Shown here: positions 18,931-29,036 of the stretch, in pieces
Numbering within the stretch: position 1 is the stretch's first letter
How the letters are laid out: each line of letters starts with the position of its first letter
Source of the DNA: Thalassotalea loyana
Lineage (GTDB): Bacteria; Pseudomonadota; Gammaproteobacteria; Enterobacterales; Alteromonadaceae
Direction: 5' to 3'
NCBI RefSeq assembly: GCF_030161435.1
Contig: NZ_BSSV01000010.1
Location: 39,680 to 103,679 of the forward strand
DNA length: 64,000 bases
Program-made: the position numbers and the translations under genes
The notes under the pieces: generated by a model
What the model saw: only the letters and a program-made list of their open reading frames with translations
Databases searched by the model: none
Told to the model about the DNA's origin: nothing

Positions 18931-20412
18931 TTGATCGTGTTAACTACTATACTAATTGCCGACAAAAGTCCTATATTTCGACAAGCAATTGCCAAAATTT
19001 TAATTGATGCGGGTATTGCTAAACAGGCTATTGCATTTGTTGAAAGCGACGATGATGTTCTAAGTTTCTTAGAGTTTACACCTGCAGATATGTTAATCAT
19101 TGGTCAACCGTATCAAGATACCAATGATGACAATATCCTCGCTCAAATTGGTCGTATTAATGCTTTTCCCCAATATACGCTAAGCACGTATTTTACAAGC
19201 TCTTCCCTGTCAAAGGCCTTTAAATTATTAGAACAACCGCTTACTGAAAAGTCGGTGTTATCATCGTTGTTTCAGCTAACCAGTTTCGTCCCCTTCCAAC
19301 AGCGATTGCAAGTGTTGGCAACACCAAAACAAGAATTTGTTATTCCTGAAGACAAAGGGAAGATATTAATCGTTGATGATGAGCCCACAAATATCGATGT
19401 AGCGATGGGACATTTAAAAGGTGACTATAAAATTATTGCAGCAAAATCCGGGCAACAAGCCCTCGATATTGCACAAAAGCATTATCAGTCTATTGATGTC
19501 ATCCTCTTAGATATAATGATGCCAGGCATTGACGGATACGAGGTCTGCCGACAGCTCAAGTCGCACCATGCAACAAAGCATATACCTATTATTTTTCTCA
19601 GTGCCAAATCGGAAATCGACGACGTCGTGAAAGGATTAAATTTAGGCGCAGTAGATTACATTGTGAAACCATTTCAACCGCAAGTTTTGTTAGCTCGGGT
19701 CAAGAATCAATACGTGTTAGCTAATCAATCTAAAGCGTTAATGGCGCAGGTGCAAACACTTGAAGAAAATGCTGAATTACGAGAGAGCATCGACCAATTA
19801 ACAAGACATGATCTAAAAGGTCCTTTGGCAAGAGTACTCTTTGAAGCAGATAAAGTTCAAGACTCCCAGTTAGGAAATGAAATACGCCAGGCAACAACGC
19901 AAGTGCTTGATATGATCAATAGCTCGCTTGACGTATATAAAATTGAGCAAGGAAACTATCCGGTAACTCCGGTAAAAGTAGACATTCTTCGTATCGTAAA
20001 TAACGCTATTAAAGGCACGAGTTTACTCGCAGAGCAAAAGTCGATTCACGTCAATGTGATCGAGCAAGGAAACAACTTTTGGGCCGATGCTGAAGAAATG
20101 TTATGTGTCGCGATATTAAATAACATAATCAAAAATGCTATTGAGGCATCTCCTGATAATGCTACCGTTAGTATTACGCTATCGTTAGAAAGTAACTTTG
20201 TGAATGTGTCTACCTTGAATCAAGGAGCAGTCCCTCTTGAATTGCGCGATAACCTCTTTGAGAAGTTTTCAAGCTCAAACCATATCAAAGGCTCAGGTTT
20301 TGGTACTTATTCAGCAAAGATAATGACAGAGGTGCAAGGTGGCCAAATAGGCTTTGAAATTATTAATGAAAGCCATACCTTATTCACAATACGGCTACCG
20401 ATTACTGCATAA
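18931..20412 (+). CDS. Receiver-histidine kinase hybrid protein
   Basis: A 493-residue soluble signalling protein. Residues 1-115 look like a degenerate receiver domain with no phospho-acceptor Asp (PADMLIIGQPYQD where D is expected). Residues 142-262 are an intact receiver (ILIVDDEPTN, VILLDIMMPGIDGYE, IFLSAK, VDYIVKPF). A kinase core follows, with a phospho-His in LTRHDLKGPLARVL and an ATPase domain (NNIIKNAIEASP, GSGFGTYSAK). There is no membrane segment, so input must come through the receivers or a partner. The start is uncertain: TTG 18931 or GTG 18937, both without a good ribosome site. It lies behind gltA but after a strong terminator. Confidence 0.82.
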   Translation: MIVLTTILIADKSPIFRQAIAKILIDAGIAKQAIAFVESDDDVLSFLEFTPADMLIIGQPYQDTNDDNILAQIGRINAFPQYTLSTYFTSSSLSKAFKLLEQPLTEKSVLSSLFQLTSFVPFQQRLQVLATPKQEFVIPEDKGKILIVDDEPTNIDVAMGHLKGDYKIIAAKSGQQALDIAQKHYQSIDVILLDIMMPGIDGYEVCRQLKSHHATKHIPIIFLSAKSEIDDVVKGLNLGAVDYIVKPFQPQVLLARVKNQYVLANQSKALMAQVQTLEENAELRESIDQLTRHDLKGPLARVLFEADKVQDSQLGNEIRQATTQVLDMINSSLDVYKIEQGNYPVTPVKVDILRIVNNAIKGTSLLAEQKSIHVNVIEQGNNFWADAEEMLCVAILNNIIKNAIEASPDNATVSITLSLESNFVNVSTLNQGAVPLELRDNLFEKFSSSNHIKGSGFGTYSAKIMTEVQGGQIGFEIINESHTLFTIRLPITA

Positions 20413-20505
20413 ATATTCATTGTTTACTTTACCTTGTCATGACCAAACTTTTTTTAAAAATTAGTTTTGTTATAATGCGCCGTTTTTAATTTTCCGAGAT
20501 TGACT

Positions 20506-21291
20506 ATGTCTGATTACCAACTTCGTTTTGGTGGGATTGAACGCTTGTACGGTAAGCAAGGCGCTTCAATCATTAAACAAGCTCATATTTGCGTTATTGG
20601 CATTGGTGGCGTTGGCTCATGGGTGGCAGAGTCACTTGCGCGAAGTGGTGTTAATCATATTACACTTGTTGATTTAGATGATATTTGCACGACTAACACA
20701 AATCGCCAGATTCATGCGATGTCGTCAACAGTTGGAGAGAGTAAAGTTGAAACAATGGCCAATCGGATTAAGGATATAAATCCAGATTGTATTGTTAATG
20801 AGATTGAAGACTTTATTACCGAAGAAAATTTATATGAACATATTGATAACCGATATGACTACCTTATCGATGCAATTGATTCAGTAAAAATAAAGACCGC
20901 CATTATTGCTCGTGCTAAACGCATAAAACTACCTATTGTGACTATTGGCGGCGCCGGTGGACAAATAGACCCTACTCAAATCAAAGTAGATGATTTAAGC
21001 AGGACATATCAAGATCCCTTGCTTGCAAAAGTTAGAAACCAATTACGAAGAGATTTTAATTTTCCGAAGAATACTAAACGAAAATTTAGAATAGATGCCA
21101 TTTATTCTACTGAGCAGCTGGTTTATCCAACTACTGATGGCGAGGTCTGCCATGCAAAACAGTCAAATGACGGCGCTATGCGTCTAGATTGTAGTGGTGG
21201 TTTTGGCGCGATTACTCACGTAACAGCAAGCTTTGCTTTTTTCGCAACATCGATCGTACTTAAAAAGCTTATCAAGAAAGCGAGCGCTTAA
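20506..21291 (+). CDS. tcdA: tRNA threonylcarbamoyladenosine dehydratase
   Basis: A 261-residue E1-like ThiF-fold enzyme (formerly CsdL) that uses ATP to cyclise t6A37 to ct6A in tRNA. The nucleotide loop is IGIGGVGSWVAESLARSG, followed by LVDLDDICTTNTNRQIHA and the family segment GGQIDPTQIKVDDLSRTYQDPLLAKVR. ATG 20506 has a GAGAT site, and a TATAAT box lies at 20471-20476. It converges on, and overlaps by four bases, the csdA-csdE fusion gene, whose product is its sulfur-transfer partner in E. coli. Confidence 0.93.
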   Translation: MSDYQLRFGGIERLYGKQGASIIKQAHICVIGIGGVGSWVAESLARSGVNHITLVDLDDICTTNTNRQIHAMSSTVGESKVETMANRIKDINPDCIVNEIEDFITEENLYEHIDNRYDYLIDAIDSVKIKTAIIARAKRIKLPIVTIGGAGGQIDPTQIKVDDLSRTYQDPLLAKVRNQLRRDFNFPKNTKRKFRIDAIYSTEQLVYPTTDGEVCHAKQSNDGAMRLDCSGGFGAITHVTASFAFFATSIVLKKLIKKASA

Positions 21292-22943
21292 ACTGCCAGC
21301 TTTCTGATTTTATCAACGATTGCCAACAGCCCATTACCTCGTGATGGGCTTAAATGGTGCAATAAGCCGAGTACTTCAAAATACTCCTCGATTTCAAACG
21401 TTTGAATCTCGTCGGCAGTTTTACCTTGATAAGCTGCGATTGTTATATGGAGCAGTCCTCGTACAACTTTTGCATCACTATCAGCACTAAAAGTGTATTT
21501 AGCACCCTGCTTATCTGCTACTAACCACGCCTGACTCTCACATCCTGAAATTACACTATCTTCTGTTCGGCGGCTTTTATCCATTCGTGTAAATGACTTA
21601 CCAAATAACATAATTTCACGGTGCTTTTTGTCCCAACTTGAGGCGTTTTTGAAACGTTTGATTATGTCAAGAACCTCACTAGCTTGTTCTTCAACACCAG
21701 CAGTAGGCTCCTGATTACTATCACTAGTCAATAACCGCTTAATTGCTTGAACAAGCAACTCAATTTCTTCTAACGTATTGTACGGTGCCAAAGACACTCT
21801 CAAACAACCATTAATGTTTAAATATTCCATCAACGGCATAGCACAATGATGTCCAGCTCTAATGGCAATGCCTTGGCTATCTAAATACGTGCTTACATCT
21901 TGATTGTGGTGACCTTTTAACTGGAACGCTAATAGTGGAATATCGGATTGACCTTCAAACAAAAATTCCACTTCCTCAATACTGTCGAGTGCTTTGTACA
22001 AAGCTTGCGTTAATTGTTTATCTTGTTCATCAATATAGTCTCGATACTCGACAATTAACTTGATGGCTTCGGAAAACGATACAACAGCCGAGATATTTGG
22101 GGTACCAGCTTCCAGCTTAAATGGTAATTCATTAAAGGTAGTCCCGTTAACAAGGCTAACAGATTTAATCATTTCACCACCAAATTGATACGGGCTCATT
22201 TCAGATAAAATTGATGCTTTACCATAGAGTACGCCAAGACCTGTAGGGCCAAACATTTTATGAGCGGAAAAGACATAAAAATCACAATCTAATTGAGTGA
22301 CATCAACGGTAAGGTGAGCAATTGCTTGCGCGCCGTCTATGAGTACTTTCGCACCTTCAGCTTTTGATAGTGCAATAACCTCTTCAACAGGATTTATTTT
22401 TCCTGTTACGTTTGAGATATGATTGATTGCCACGAGTTTTGTTCGTTTTGAAATCTTCGATGTAAACTCGGTGATATCTAGTTGACCTGCTGCGTCAACA
22501 CCAACCGCTTTAAGCACTGCGCCAGTTTGCTTTGCCAACATTTGCCAAGGAACTAAATTGGCATGATGCTCTGCCACTGAAATAATAATTTCATCATCTT
22601 TGGTTAAATTTTCATGTCCCCAACACTGAGCAATGATATTAATTGCTTCTGTGGTACCTGACGTCCATATAATTTCCTTATCCGATGACGCATTGATAAA
22701 CTGGGCAGTTAATGTTCGCGAGTACTCAAACGCTTGTGTCGCCTGAGCACTTATTGCATGTGAAGCACGATGCACATTGGCATTTTTCAATTCGTAATAT
22801 TCACGATGCGCTTCGATTACTTGCAAAGGTTTTTGGGTCGTCGCTCCATTGTCAAAATAGATTAGTGGCATTCCATGAACTTTTTGGTTAAGTATTGGGA
22901 ACTTGTTTCTAAACTTTTTTGCTACTGTCATCTCTGTCGTCAT
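21288..22943 (-). CDS. CsdA-CsdE fusion: cysteine desulfurase with SufE-like domain
   Basis: About 551 residues. Residues 10-405 form a group II cysteine desulfurase: the PLP lysine is in VFSAHKMFGPTGLGVLYG and the persulfide Cys in RAGHHCAMPLMEY. Residues 425-551 form a SufE/CsdE sulfur acceptor with its active Cys in SVISGCESQAWLV. In E. coli these are separate adjacent genes (csdA, csdE) next to csdL/tcdA. Here they are one polypeptide, still adjacent to tcdA but convergent. The likely start is ATG 22943 or ATG 22931; the latter fits CsdA better by length. A TATAAT box on the minus strand (22963-22968) supports a start in this region. Confidence 0.9.
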   Translation of the reverse strand: MTTEMTVAKKFRNKFPILNQKVHGMPLIYFDNGATTQKPLQVIEAHREYYELKNANVHRASHAISAQATQAFEYSRTLTAQFINASSDKEIIWTSGTTEAINIIAQCWGHENLTKDDEIIISVAEHHANLVPWQMLAKQTGAVLKAVGVDAAGQLDITEFTSKISKRTKLVAINHISNVTGKINPVEEVIALSKAEGAKVLIDGAQAIAHLTVDVTQLDCDFYVFSAHKMFGPTGLGVLYGKASILSEMSPYQFGGEMIKSVSLVNGTTFNELPFKLEAGTPNISAVVSFSEAIKLIVEYRDYIDEQDKQLTQALYKALDSIEEVEFLFEGQSDIPLLAFQLKGHHNQDVSTYLDSQGIAIRAGHHCAMPLMEYLNINGCLRVSLAPYNTLEEIELLVQAIKRLLTSDSNQEPTAGVEEQASEVLDIIKRFKNASSWDKKHREIMLFGKSFTRMDKSRRTEDSVISGCESQAWLVADKQGAKYTFSADSDAKVVRGLLHITIAAYQGKTADEIQTFEIEEYFEVLGLLHHLSPSRGNGLLAIVDKIRKLAV

Positions 22944-23085
22944 ACTGTCACAAACTACCGCTATTATACGCAAGATTCTTAAAAGGATACCTGTAGTTTT
23001 TCGAAATTTTCGGCGCTTATTATTCGCGAAAGTGTCGATCTAAAGCTATAACTAATGTTGAGTCATCTCATCGGGGTAAAGCAGT

Positions 23086-23298
23086 ATGGCACTCTATTCT
23101 TGGTTTAATAAACAACAACGTGAAAAAAAACTTTCTGAATCAACAATCTCTCCAAAATTTACGACTGACTCGCAAACTTGGCCGATTGCAAAAGTTAACC
23201 GTTATCATAAAGAACATGCACTAGCATCAATTAAATTTAATACGATGGCTAAACTAGAGAAGCGAAGTACTTCACTAATCATTATTGATGAAAAATAA
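23086..23298 (+). CDS. Small basic protein of unknown function
   Basis: A 70-residue lysine-rich protein (MALYSWFNKQQREKKLSEST...) without signal peptide or membrane segment. The ATG has only a weak GGGGTAA-like site about ten bases upstream. The amino acid use looks like coding sequence and the gap would otherwise be empty, but I recognise no family. It could be a lineage-specific gene. Confidence 0.5.
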   Translation: MALYSWFNKQQREKKLSESTISPKFTTDSQTWPIAKVNRYHKEHALASIKFNTMAKLEKRSTSLIIIDEK

Positions 23299-23350
23299 AA
23301 TACCTCTGTAACTGAACAACACTCAATAAATTTGAGAAATCCATGGAATT

Positions 23351-24748
23351 TTATTGTGTTAGATTGCTATGGAAAGACGGTCTAAAAAAGCGCTGATTTT
23401 CAACGTGATTTGCTTCTAACAGCTCTAGATAAAGTTCAGGTATGGCGAGTTCAAAATAGCGCATAAAACTTGATTCTTTTATAGGTTTATACGCTGTGTT
23501 TTGATTATTATCACATGTTTCACTTTTAAATAACCCTACTTCTTCTTGGTGACTTTGAGGCGTGCCTAACACTTGAGTATTACCTTCATAAACAAACAGA
23601 GGAGTGCTCGGTTTTATCGCATCACGCCATGGAAGGAGCGACAAAACCTCTGCCCTTGAGTAGTGCTTTTTTTGTGGTTCAAAAACAACAACATTTAAAC
23701 CAACGGCTTGATTTGTAACCTGGCACACAGCGTGACCTTGTCGCAAAGGGTATTCATCAATAAAGCCAGCAAAATGTGACAACTCATGAACGAAAACATC
23801 AATGGAGTCACTTCGATCAAAATACAAAATTCCCTGATGAACATTTGCCCCACCTTTAGGTAACATCAGAGCGATATAATCAGATGAAATTTGCGACTGA
23901 AACATCTCAAATACTGATTCTTCACACATAATGGCTTTATCCGGTTCAGATGTGCATTCTAACCAAGTTGTCGGCATATACCTTACTTCTGTCGGGCAGA
24001 TAATTTGGCCCACAGGATTCGATGCAGTGCTTTCTAGCAGGTATCTTACTCGCTCAATATCGTGCAATGTGGTAGCGAAATATGTCACGTTACGCGCACA
24101 TTGTTCTTGGTCATAACTTTCATAGACCAAGTCTGCTTTAGGAGCATGTTTTTGTGGTAACTTAAGCGTTGGTAACTTAAAAAAATTGATGTCTTGCAGC
24201 AGTTCAATAAACCATGCGTGTTTAACGTCAAAATTTGGTGAGTGCAATACTGACGAGAGAAAAGCAACATCCCCCATATCAATCGCTAATAACAACGTTT
24301 GCTTGCTGAAAGTGTTATGTGTTTTGAACAATTGATATGCGCGATCGGTTTCCCCCGCTTGCACTAACAACTGCGCATAAGCCAAAGATACTTCTTTATT
24401 ATCATTGAGGTGAGGCTTTAACCACAATTTAGCCGTGTTAAGGTTGCCATTGTCGGCATAGTATTTGGCTAATGCTATTGCTTCAAAAGCATCTTGCTGA
24501 GCTAACTGCTGACTTATATCAAGCCACTCCTTTGAGCCCTCATTTTTTGTCAATTTTTTATGTTGCAACGCAAGGATTAATCCTTGCCCTGCTCCAATAT
24601 CAACAAGGGAATAATTATTACTTTTTGGATGTACTACAACGGATTTAACGGAGTTAAGCTGTTCATGAATATATTCTTTTAATGAAAATGAGCTTGATGG
24701 TAGAAAAACCAGCAAGCTCAAAACAATAACTAGACTCGGTAAACGCAT
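23351..24748 (-). CDS. Exported TPR-like HExxH metallopeptidase, probable NlpI operon partner
   Basis: A 465-residue protein with a Sec signal peptide (residues 1-22). Residues 75-190 hold TPR/Sel1-like helical repeats (AFEAIALAKYYADNGNLNTAKLWLKPHL, SLAYAQLLVQAGETDRAYQLFK). A zinc-protease signature, VDVFVHELSHFAGFIDEYPL, is at about residues 318-336: HExxH plus a downstream Asp-Glu that may be the third ligand region. Several cysteine pairs suit the periplasm. It lies 20 bases after nlpI on the same strand. No experimentally known family is recognised; the peptidase call rests on the motif. Confidence 0.72.
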   Translation of the reverse strand: MRLPSLVIVLSLLVFLPSSSFSLKEYIHEQLNSVKSVVVHPKSNNYSLVDIGAGQGLILALQHKKLTKNEGSKEWLDISQQLAQQDAFEAIALAKYYADNGNLNTAKLWLKPHLNDNKEVSLAYAQLLVQAGETDRAYQLFKTHNTFSKQTLLLAIDMGDVAFLSSVLHSPNFDVKHAWFIELLQDINFFKLPTLKLPQKHAPKADLVYESYDQEQCARNVTYFATTLHDIERVRYLLESTASNPVGQIICPTEVRYMPTTWLECTSEPDKAIMCEESVFEMFQSQISSDYIALMLPKGGANVHQGILYFDRSDSIDVFVHELSHFAGFIDEYPLRQGHAVCQVTNQAVGLNVVVFEPQKKHYSRAEVLSLLPWRDAIKPSTPLFVYEGNTQVLGTPQSHQEEVGLFKSETCDNNQNTAYKPIKESSFMRYFELAIPELYLELLEANHVENQRFFRPSFHSNLTQ

Positions 24749-24768
24749 AATGAGCGCTCATTCAAATA

Positions 24769-25659
24769 TTAACTTTGTGGAGCGTTTAATAGTGCATCGC
24801 GCATCAGTTGTAGCTCTAATTTAGCATAACGATGCTCAACAAATTCATAAACATTTGTGCTTAACGCAAGTTTAAAGTAATTCGCAGCGGCTTGATGATT
24901 CCCTTTAAATTGCTGAAACTTAGCCAGATAGAAGTAACCTTCACACAACCTATCAGCTAATTCTCTTGAGCTTGTCACTTGAGCAGTCAAGCTGTCAATG
25001 AACATTGTTTCGGTTATCTCGCCAGCGTACAAGCGAATAACCTGTTTGCCCCAAACATTATTTTCAACTTGGTTCAATCGCAATTTAATATTTGTCTGTG
25101 CTGACTCGAGATCGACATTTCTTTCTGCAAGGTAGAGCCACAGTATGCGATAAGGGTCGTTGGTTTGTTGCTCATGAAAAACTTTTAAGTCTTCCTGAGC
25201 TAACTCTGAACGGCCACCATAATAAAGTGCGATACCTCGATTCAAATACGCATAATCATGATCGGGAGCAAGCTCAAGCGCAGAATCAAATTGCTCATAT
25301 GCTTGGATAAATTCTTGGTTCTGCGTTAAATGTATACCTAAAAAATTATAGGCATCTACAAGGTCATTTTTTAGTCTTAATGCACGAGTAAAATCCAACC
25401 TAGCTAAAGAGCGAAGTCCAACGCTATCGTAGATTACACCGCGATCATAAAACAATTGGGCTCTTTGCTCGTCAGTAATGTCAGCGCGAGTCAATACTTC
25501 AGATAAGCGAGCAAGTGCTATTTCACTTTTATAGTGAATAGTCAAAGGTTCAGCAATAACAATCTGCTCAACGACCTGCGTAGGTGAAGTTGAAAGGGTT
25601 GAACACGCTTGCAGTGAAAACGCTAAAACGACAGCGGATAGATAAGATAATGATTTCAC
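24769..25659 (-). CDS. nlpI: Lipoprotein NlpI
   Basis: A 296-residue lipoprotein with the lipobox LQAC (Cys19) and TPR repeats across residues 60-150 and 235-280 (AQLFYDRGVIYDSVGLRSLARLDFTRALRL; AYNFLGIHLTQNQEFIQAYEQFDSALELAPD; AYLNRGIALYYGGRSELA). In E. coli NlpI is an outer-membrane adaptor that presents peptidoglycan hydrolases such as MepS to the Prc protease. The location right after pnp is the same as in E. coli. It is followed closely by an HExxH peptidase gene. Confidence 0.9.
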   Translation of the reverse strand: MKSLSYLSAVVLAFSLQACSTLSTSPTQVVEQIVIAEPLTIHYKSEIALARLSEVLTRADITDEQRAQLFYDRGVIYDSVGLRSLARLDFTRALRLKNDLVDAYNFLGIHLTQNQEFIQAYEQFDSALELAPDHDYAYLNRGIALYYGGRSELAQEDLKVFHEQQTNDPYRILWLYLAERNVDLESAQTNIKLRLNQVENNVWGKQVIRLYAGEITETMFIDSLTAQVTSSRELADRLCEGYFYLAKFQQFKGNHQAAANYFKLALSTNVYEFVEHRYAKLELQLMRDALLNAPQS

Positions 25660-25695
25660 AAAGTTCTCGTCAAAATTCTTTTTCTTGAGTATATA

Positions 25696-25722
25696 AAAAA
25701 GGAGACTAATTAGTCTCCTTTT
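25696..25722 (-). terminator. pnp terminator
   Basis: AAAAAGGAGACTA / TAGTCTCCTTTT perfect stem with almost no loop, followed by Ts on the minus strand, between pnp and nlpI. It implies that nlpI is at least partly transcribed on its own or by read-through. Confidence 0.85.
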
Positions 25723-25746
25723 ATTTTACTTTATTGTCCGCAAAGC

Positions 25747-27879
25747 TTATTCAGCAGGCGCTTCCGGCGCAGCTTCTTCAGCTGGCTTTTCAACTGCTTC
25801 TTTAATGCTTAAACGTACACGGCCTTGACGGTCAACTTCAAGTACTTTAACTGTAACTTCTTGACCTTCAGATAATACGTCAGTTACCGCATTTACACGC
25901 TCTTCAGAGATTTGTGAAATGTGAACTAAGCCGTCTTTGCCTGGTAATACGTTAACGAATGCACCAAAGTCTACGATACGTACAACTTTACCTGTATAAA
26001 TTGCACCAACTTCGATTTCAGCAGTAATCGCTTTGATACGATCGATTGCGTCTTGCGCTTGTTGGCCGTCTGTTGCAGCAATTTTAACTGTACCATCGTC
26101 TTCGATTTCGATTGTTGTACCTGTTTCTTCAGTAAGTTGACGAATTGTTGCGCCACCTTTACCGATAACGTCACGAATCTTATCAGCATTGATTTTCATC
26201 GTGTGGATACGAGGTGCAAATTCAGAGATGTCTTCACGAGCGCCTGAAATCGCTTCATCCATTACTTTTAAGATATGAATACGAGCGCCTTTTGCTTGGT
26301 TAAGCGCAGTCTGCATAATATCTTTAGTAATACCTTCAATCTTAATGTCCATTTGAAGTGCAGTAATACCTTCGGTAGTACCTGCTACTTTAAAGTCCAT
26401 GTCACCTAAGTGATCTTCATCACCTAAGATGTCAGAAAGTACAACGTGGCTGTCGCCTTCTTTAACTAAGCCCATTGCAATACCTGCAACTGAAGACTTA
26501 ATTGGCACACCAGCATCCATTAATGCTAACGAAGTACCACAAACAGAAGCCATTGAAGATGAACCGTTTGATTCAGTGATTTCCGATACAACACGAACTG
26601 CGTATGGGAATTCTTCAATTGTTGGCATAACCGCTAAAATACCGCGCTTAGCTAAACGACCGTGACCAATCTCGCGACGCTTAGGAGAACCGATGAAACC
26701 AGTTTCACCTACACAGTATGGAGGGAAGTTGTAGTGCAACATGAAGTTGTCAGTCTTTTCACCTAAGATTGTTTCAACTTTCTGTGCATCACGTGCTGTA
26801 CCTAATGTTGCAGTAACTAATGCTTGCGTTTCACCACGAGTAAATACAGATGAACCGTGAGTACGTGGTAATACACCTGTCATCACGTCTAACGCACGAA
26901 TCATTTCAGGATCACGACCATCGATACGTGGCATACCTGAAGTAATACGACCACGAACAACTTTCTTCTCTAAATCGTGGAATAAGTCTTTCGCTTCTTG
27001 CTCGTTTAACTCTTCACCTTCAGCTAGTTGCTCAGTTAAGGCAGCTAAAACTTCAGTGCGAATTTCCGCAACACGCTCGTAACGAGCTGCTTTTTCAGTG
27101 ATTTGGTACGCTTCGTTTACTTTATCAGCAGCTAAAGCATCGATTTTTGCAATTAAGTCAGCGTTTTTCTCTGGAGCAACCCAATCCCATGAAGGATTGT
27201 TTACTTCCGCAGCAAATTCTTGAATCGCTTTGATAGCCGCTTGTGATTGTTCGTGACCGTAAACAACAGCGCCTAACATTACGTCTTCTGATAAAACTTC
27301 AGCTTCTGATTCAACCATTAATACAGCAGATTCAGTACCAGCAACAACTAAGTCTAATTGGCTAGTTTCTAATTCAGATTGTAATGGGTTTAATAAGTAT
27401 TGGCCGTCTTTGTAACCAACACGTGCTGCACCTACTGGACCATTAAATGGCGCACCAGTGATTGCTAAAGCAGCAGAAGTACCTAATAAAGAAATGATAT
27501 CAGGTGCAATTTCTGGGTTAGCAGAAACTACAGTAATAATAACTTGTACTTCGTTCGTGAACCCTTCTGGGAATAGCGGACGAATTGGACGGTCAATTAA
27601 ACGTGCAATTAGCGTTTCTTCTTCAGATGGACGACCTTCACGTTTGAAGAAACCACCTGGGATTTTACCTGCAGCGTATGTTTTTTCTTGGTAGTTGACC
27701 GTTAATGGGAAGAAGTCTTGACCTTCTACAGCATCTTTTTTAGCAACAACAGAAACTAATACGCTTGTGTCGTCCATTGATGCCATAACAGCTGCTGTCG
27801 CTTGACGTGCAATAACACCTGTTTCTAGAGTTACGGTATGTTGACCGTATTGAAATGTTTTAGTTACCGGAGTAAACAT
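25747..27879 (-). CDS. pnp: Polyribonucleotide nucleotidyltransferase
   Basis: A 710-residue PNPase: two RNase PH domains ([49 protein letters not shown]), a KH domain ([36 protein letters not shown]) and an S1 domain ([34 protein letters not shown]). It degrades RNA 3' to 5' with phosphate. The tail is Glu/Ala/Pro-rich. In most gammaproteobacteria pnp follows rpsO directly; here two plus-strand genes separate them. Confidence 0.98.
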   Translation of the reverse strand: MFTPVTKTFQYGQHTVTLETGVIARQATAAVMASMDDTSVLVSVVAKKDAVEGQDFFPLTVNYQEKTYAAGKIPGGFFKREGRPSEEETLIARLIDRPIRPLFPEGFTNEVQVIITVVSANPEIAPDIISLLGTSAALAITGAPFNGPVGAARVGYKDGQYLLNPLQSELETSQLDLVVAGTESAVLMVESEAEVLSEDVMLGAVVYGHEQSQAAIKAIQEFAAEVNNPSWDWVAPEKNADLIAKIDALAADKVNEAYQITEKAARYERVAEIRTEVLAALTEQLAEGEELNEQEAKDLFHDLEKKVVRGRITSGMPRIDGRDPEMIRALDVMTGVLPRTHGSSVFTRGETQALVTATLGTARDAQKVETILGEKTDNFMLHYNFPPYCVGETGFIGSPKRREIGHGRLAKRGILAVMPTIEEFPYAVRVVSEITESNGSSSMASVCGTSLALMDAGVPIKSSVAGIAMGLVKEGDSHVVLSDILGDEDHLGDMDFKVAGTTEGITALQMDIKIEGITKDIMQTALNQAKGARIHILKVMDEAISGAREDISEFAPRIHTMKINADKIRDVIGKGGATIRQLTEETGTTIEIEDDGTVKIAATDGQQAQDAIDRIKAITAEIEVGAIYTGKVVRIVDFGAFVNVLPGKDGLVHISQISEERVNAVTDVLSEGQEVTVKVLEVDRQGRVRLSIKEAVEKPAEEAAPEAPAE

Positions 27880-28130
27880 TAACTTTATTCCTTATTTTCG
27901 ACACTGATTTACCTATTTAAATCAGCTCTATTTTCTTTCATTTAATTTTGCACGCTAATTATACTGACAAAACACTGATTTGCTAGCGTACTCGTCGATT
28001 AAATAGTGAGATTTACAAAAAACTTCATATTCAACATTTATATTGCTTATGATTCCGTAATAGAATCGGTTAAAATACCAACGACTCTCTTGTATCTACT
28101 ATTACTGATAGGCTTTATTACGAGGTAAAA

Positions 28131-28964
28131 ATGAAGTTTGCTATTGGCTTTGCTGTGATGACAATGACATGTTTTCCTATTTTCGCTCAAGGCATAGACG
28201 TTGTTTACCCTGGTTATGAGCGTGATGATTACACAACAAAAATCCTATCTTTAGCCCTAAGCTACTCTGAGCAAAATTATCAGATAAAAGCTTATGGCAG
28301 CGACCTACCCAAACATCAAGCGTTTAAAAAGCTAGCAACAAACAACGGAATTGATGTCATGTTTGGAGGATCGACGCTAGAGCGTGAAGCCTTATATCGT
28401 CCTGTTCGCTTCCCATTAATGAAAGGACTGTATGGCTGGCGAGTATCCTTAGTTCACAAAGACAATAAACAGTTATTTGATGACACAAATACGCTTAGTG
28501 ACCTTCAACATTACAGTGCCGGTCAGTTTAATACGTGGTCAGATACCAAAGTACTTCGTGCAAACGACATTACGGTTGCAACGAGTAGCGATTATTCAGG
28601 GCTATACACTATGCTGCATAAAAAGCGCTTTGATCACTTTCCTCGCTCGATTATTGAAGTCACTTGGAATATACAAGAATTTAGTCATTTAGATTTAGTG
28701 ATTGAGCCTAATGTGCTTATCCATTATCCGAGCGCATATTATGTCTATGTGCGAAAAGATAATGAGATACTTGCTCATGAGATATATAACGGCCTGATTC
28801 AAGCCCAGCAAGATGGAAGCTTCGATACGTTATTTTCTCAGCATTTTGGTGCGCATGTTGAGCGTGTAAAATCCGAAAAAAGACAAATAATTCCGCTAAC
28901 AAATCCATACCTGTCCCCATTAACACCGATTCATAACAGCTCTATGTGGTTAAACTTTGATTAA
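28131..28964 (+). CDS. Periplasmic substrate-binding-like protein
   Basis: A 277-residue protein with a signal peptide (residues 1-19, ending IFAQ) and a two-lobed binding-protein pattern: DVVYPGYERDDYTTKILSLALSYS near the start, NNGIDVMFGGSTLEREALYRPVRFPLMKGLYGWRVSLVHKDN in the first lobe, and YYVYVRKDNEILAHEIYNGLIQAQQDGSFDTLFSQHF near the end. This is typical of stand-alone SBP_bac_3-like genes of marine Alteromonadales. No permease is near, and the ligand is unknown. It sits with a hydrolase gene inside the rpsO-pnp interval. Confidence 0.75.
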   Translation: MKFAIGFAVMTMTCFPIFAQGIDVVYPGYERDDYTTKILSLALSYSEQNYQIKAYGSDLPKHQAFKKLATNNGIDVMFGGSTLEREALYRPVRFPLMKGLYGWRVSLVHKDNKQLFDDTNTLSDLQHYSAGQFNTWSDTKVLRANDITVATSSDYSGLYTMLHKKRFDHFPRSIIEVTWNIQEFSHLDLVIEPNVLIHYPSAYYVYVRKDNEILAHEIYNGLIQAQQDGSFDTLFSQHFGAHVERVKSEKRQIIPLTNPYLSPLTPIHNSSMWLNFD

Positions 28965-29036
28965 GCAAAACCAACTGGTTTGACCACTTAACAAAATTGT
29001 GTATGATGTTGATAAAGCTAATTTAACAATGCACTT

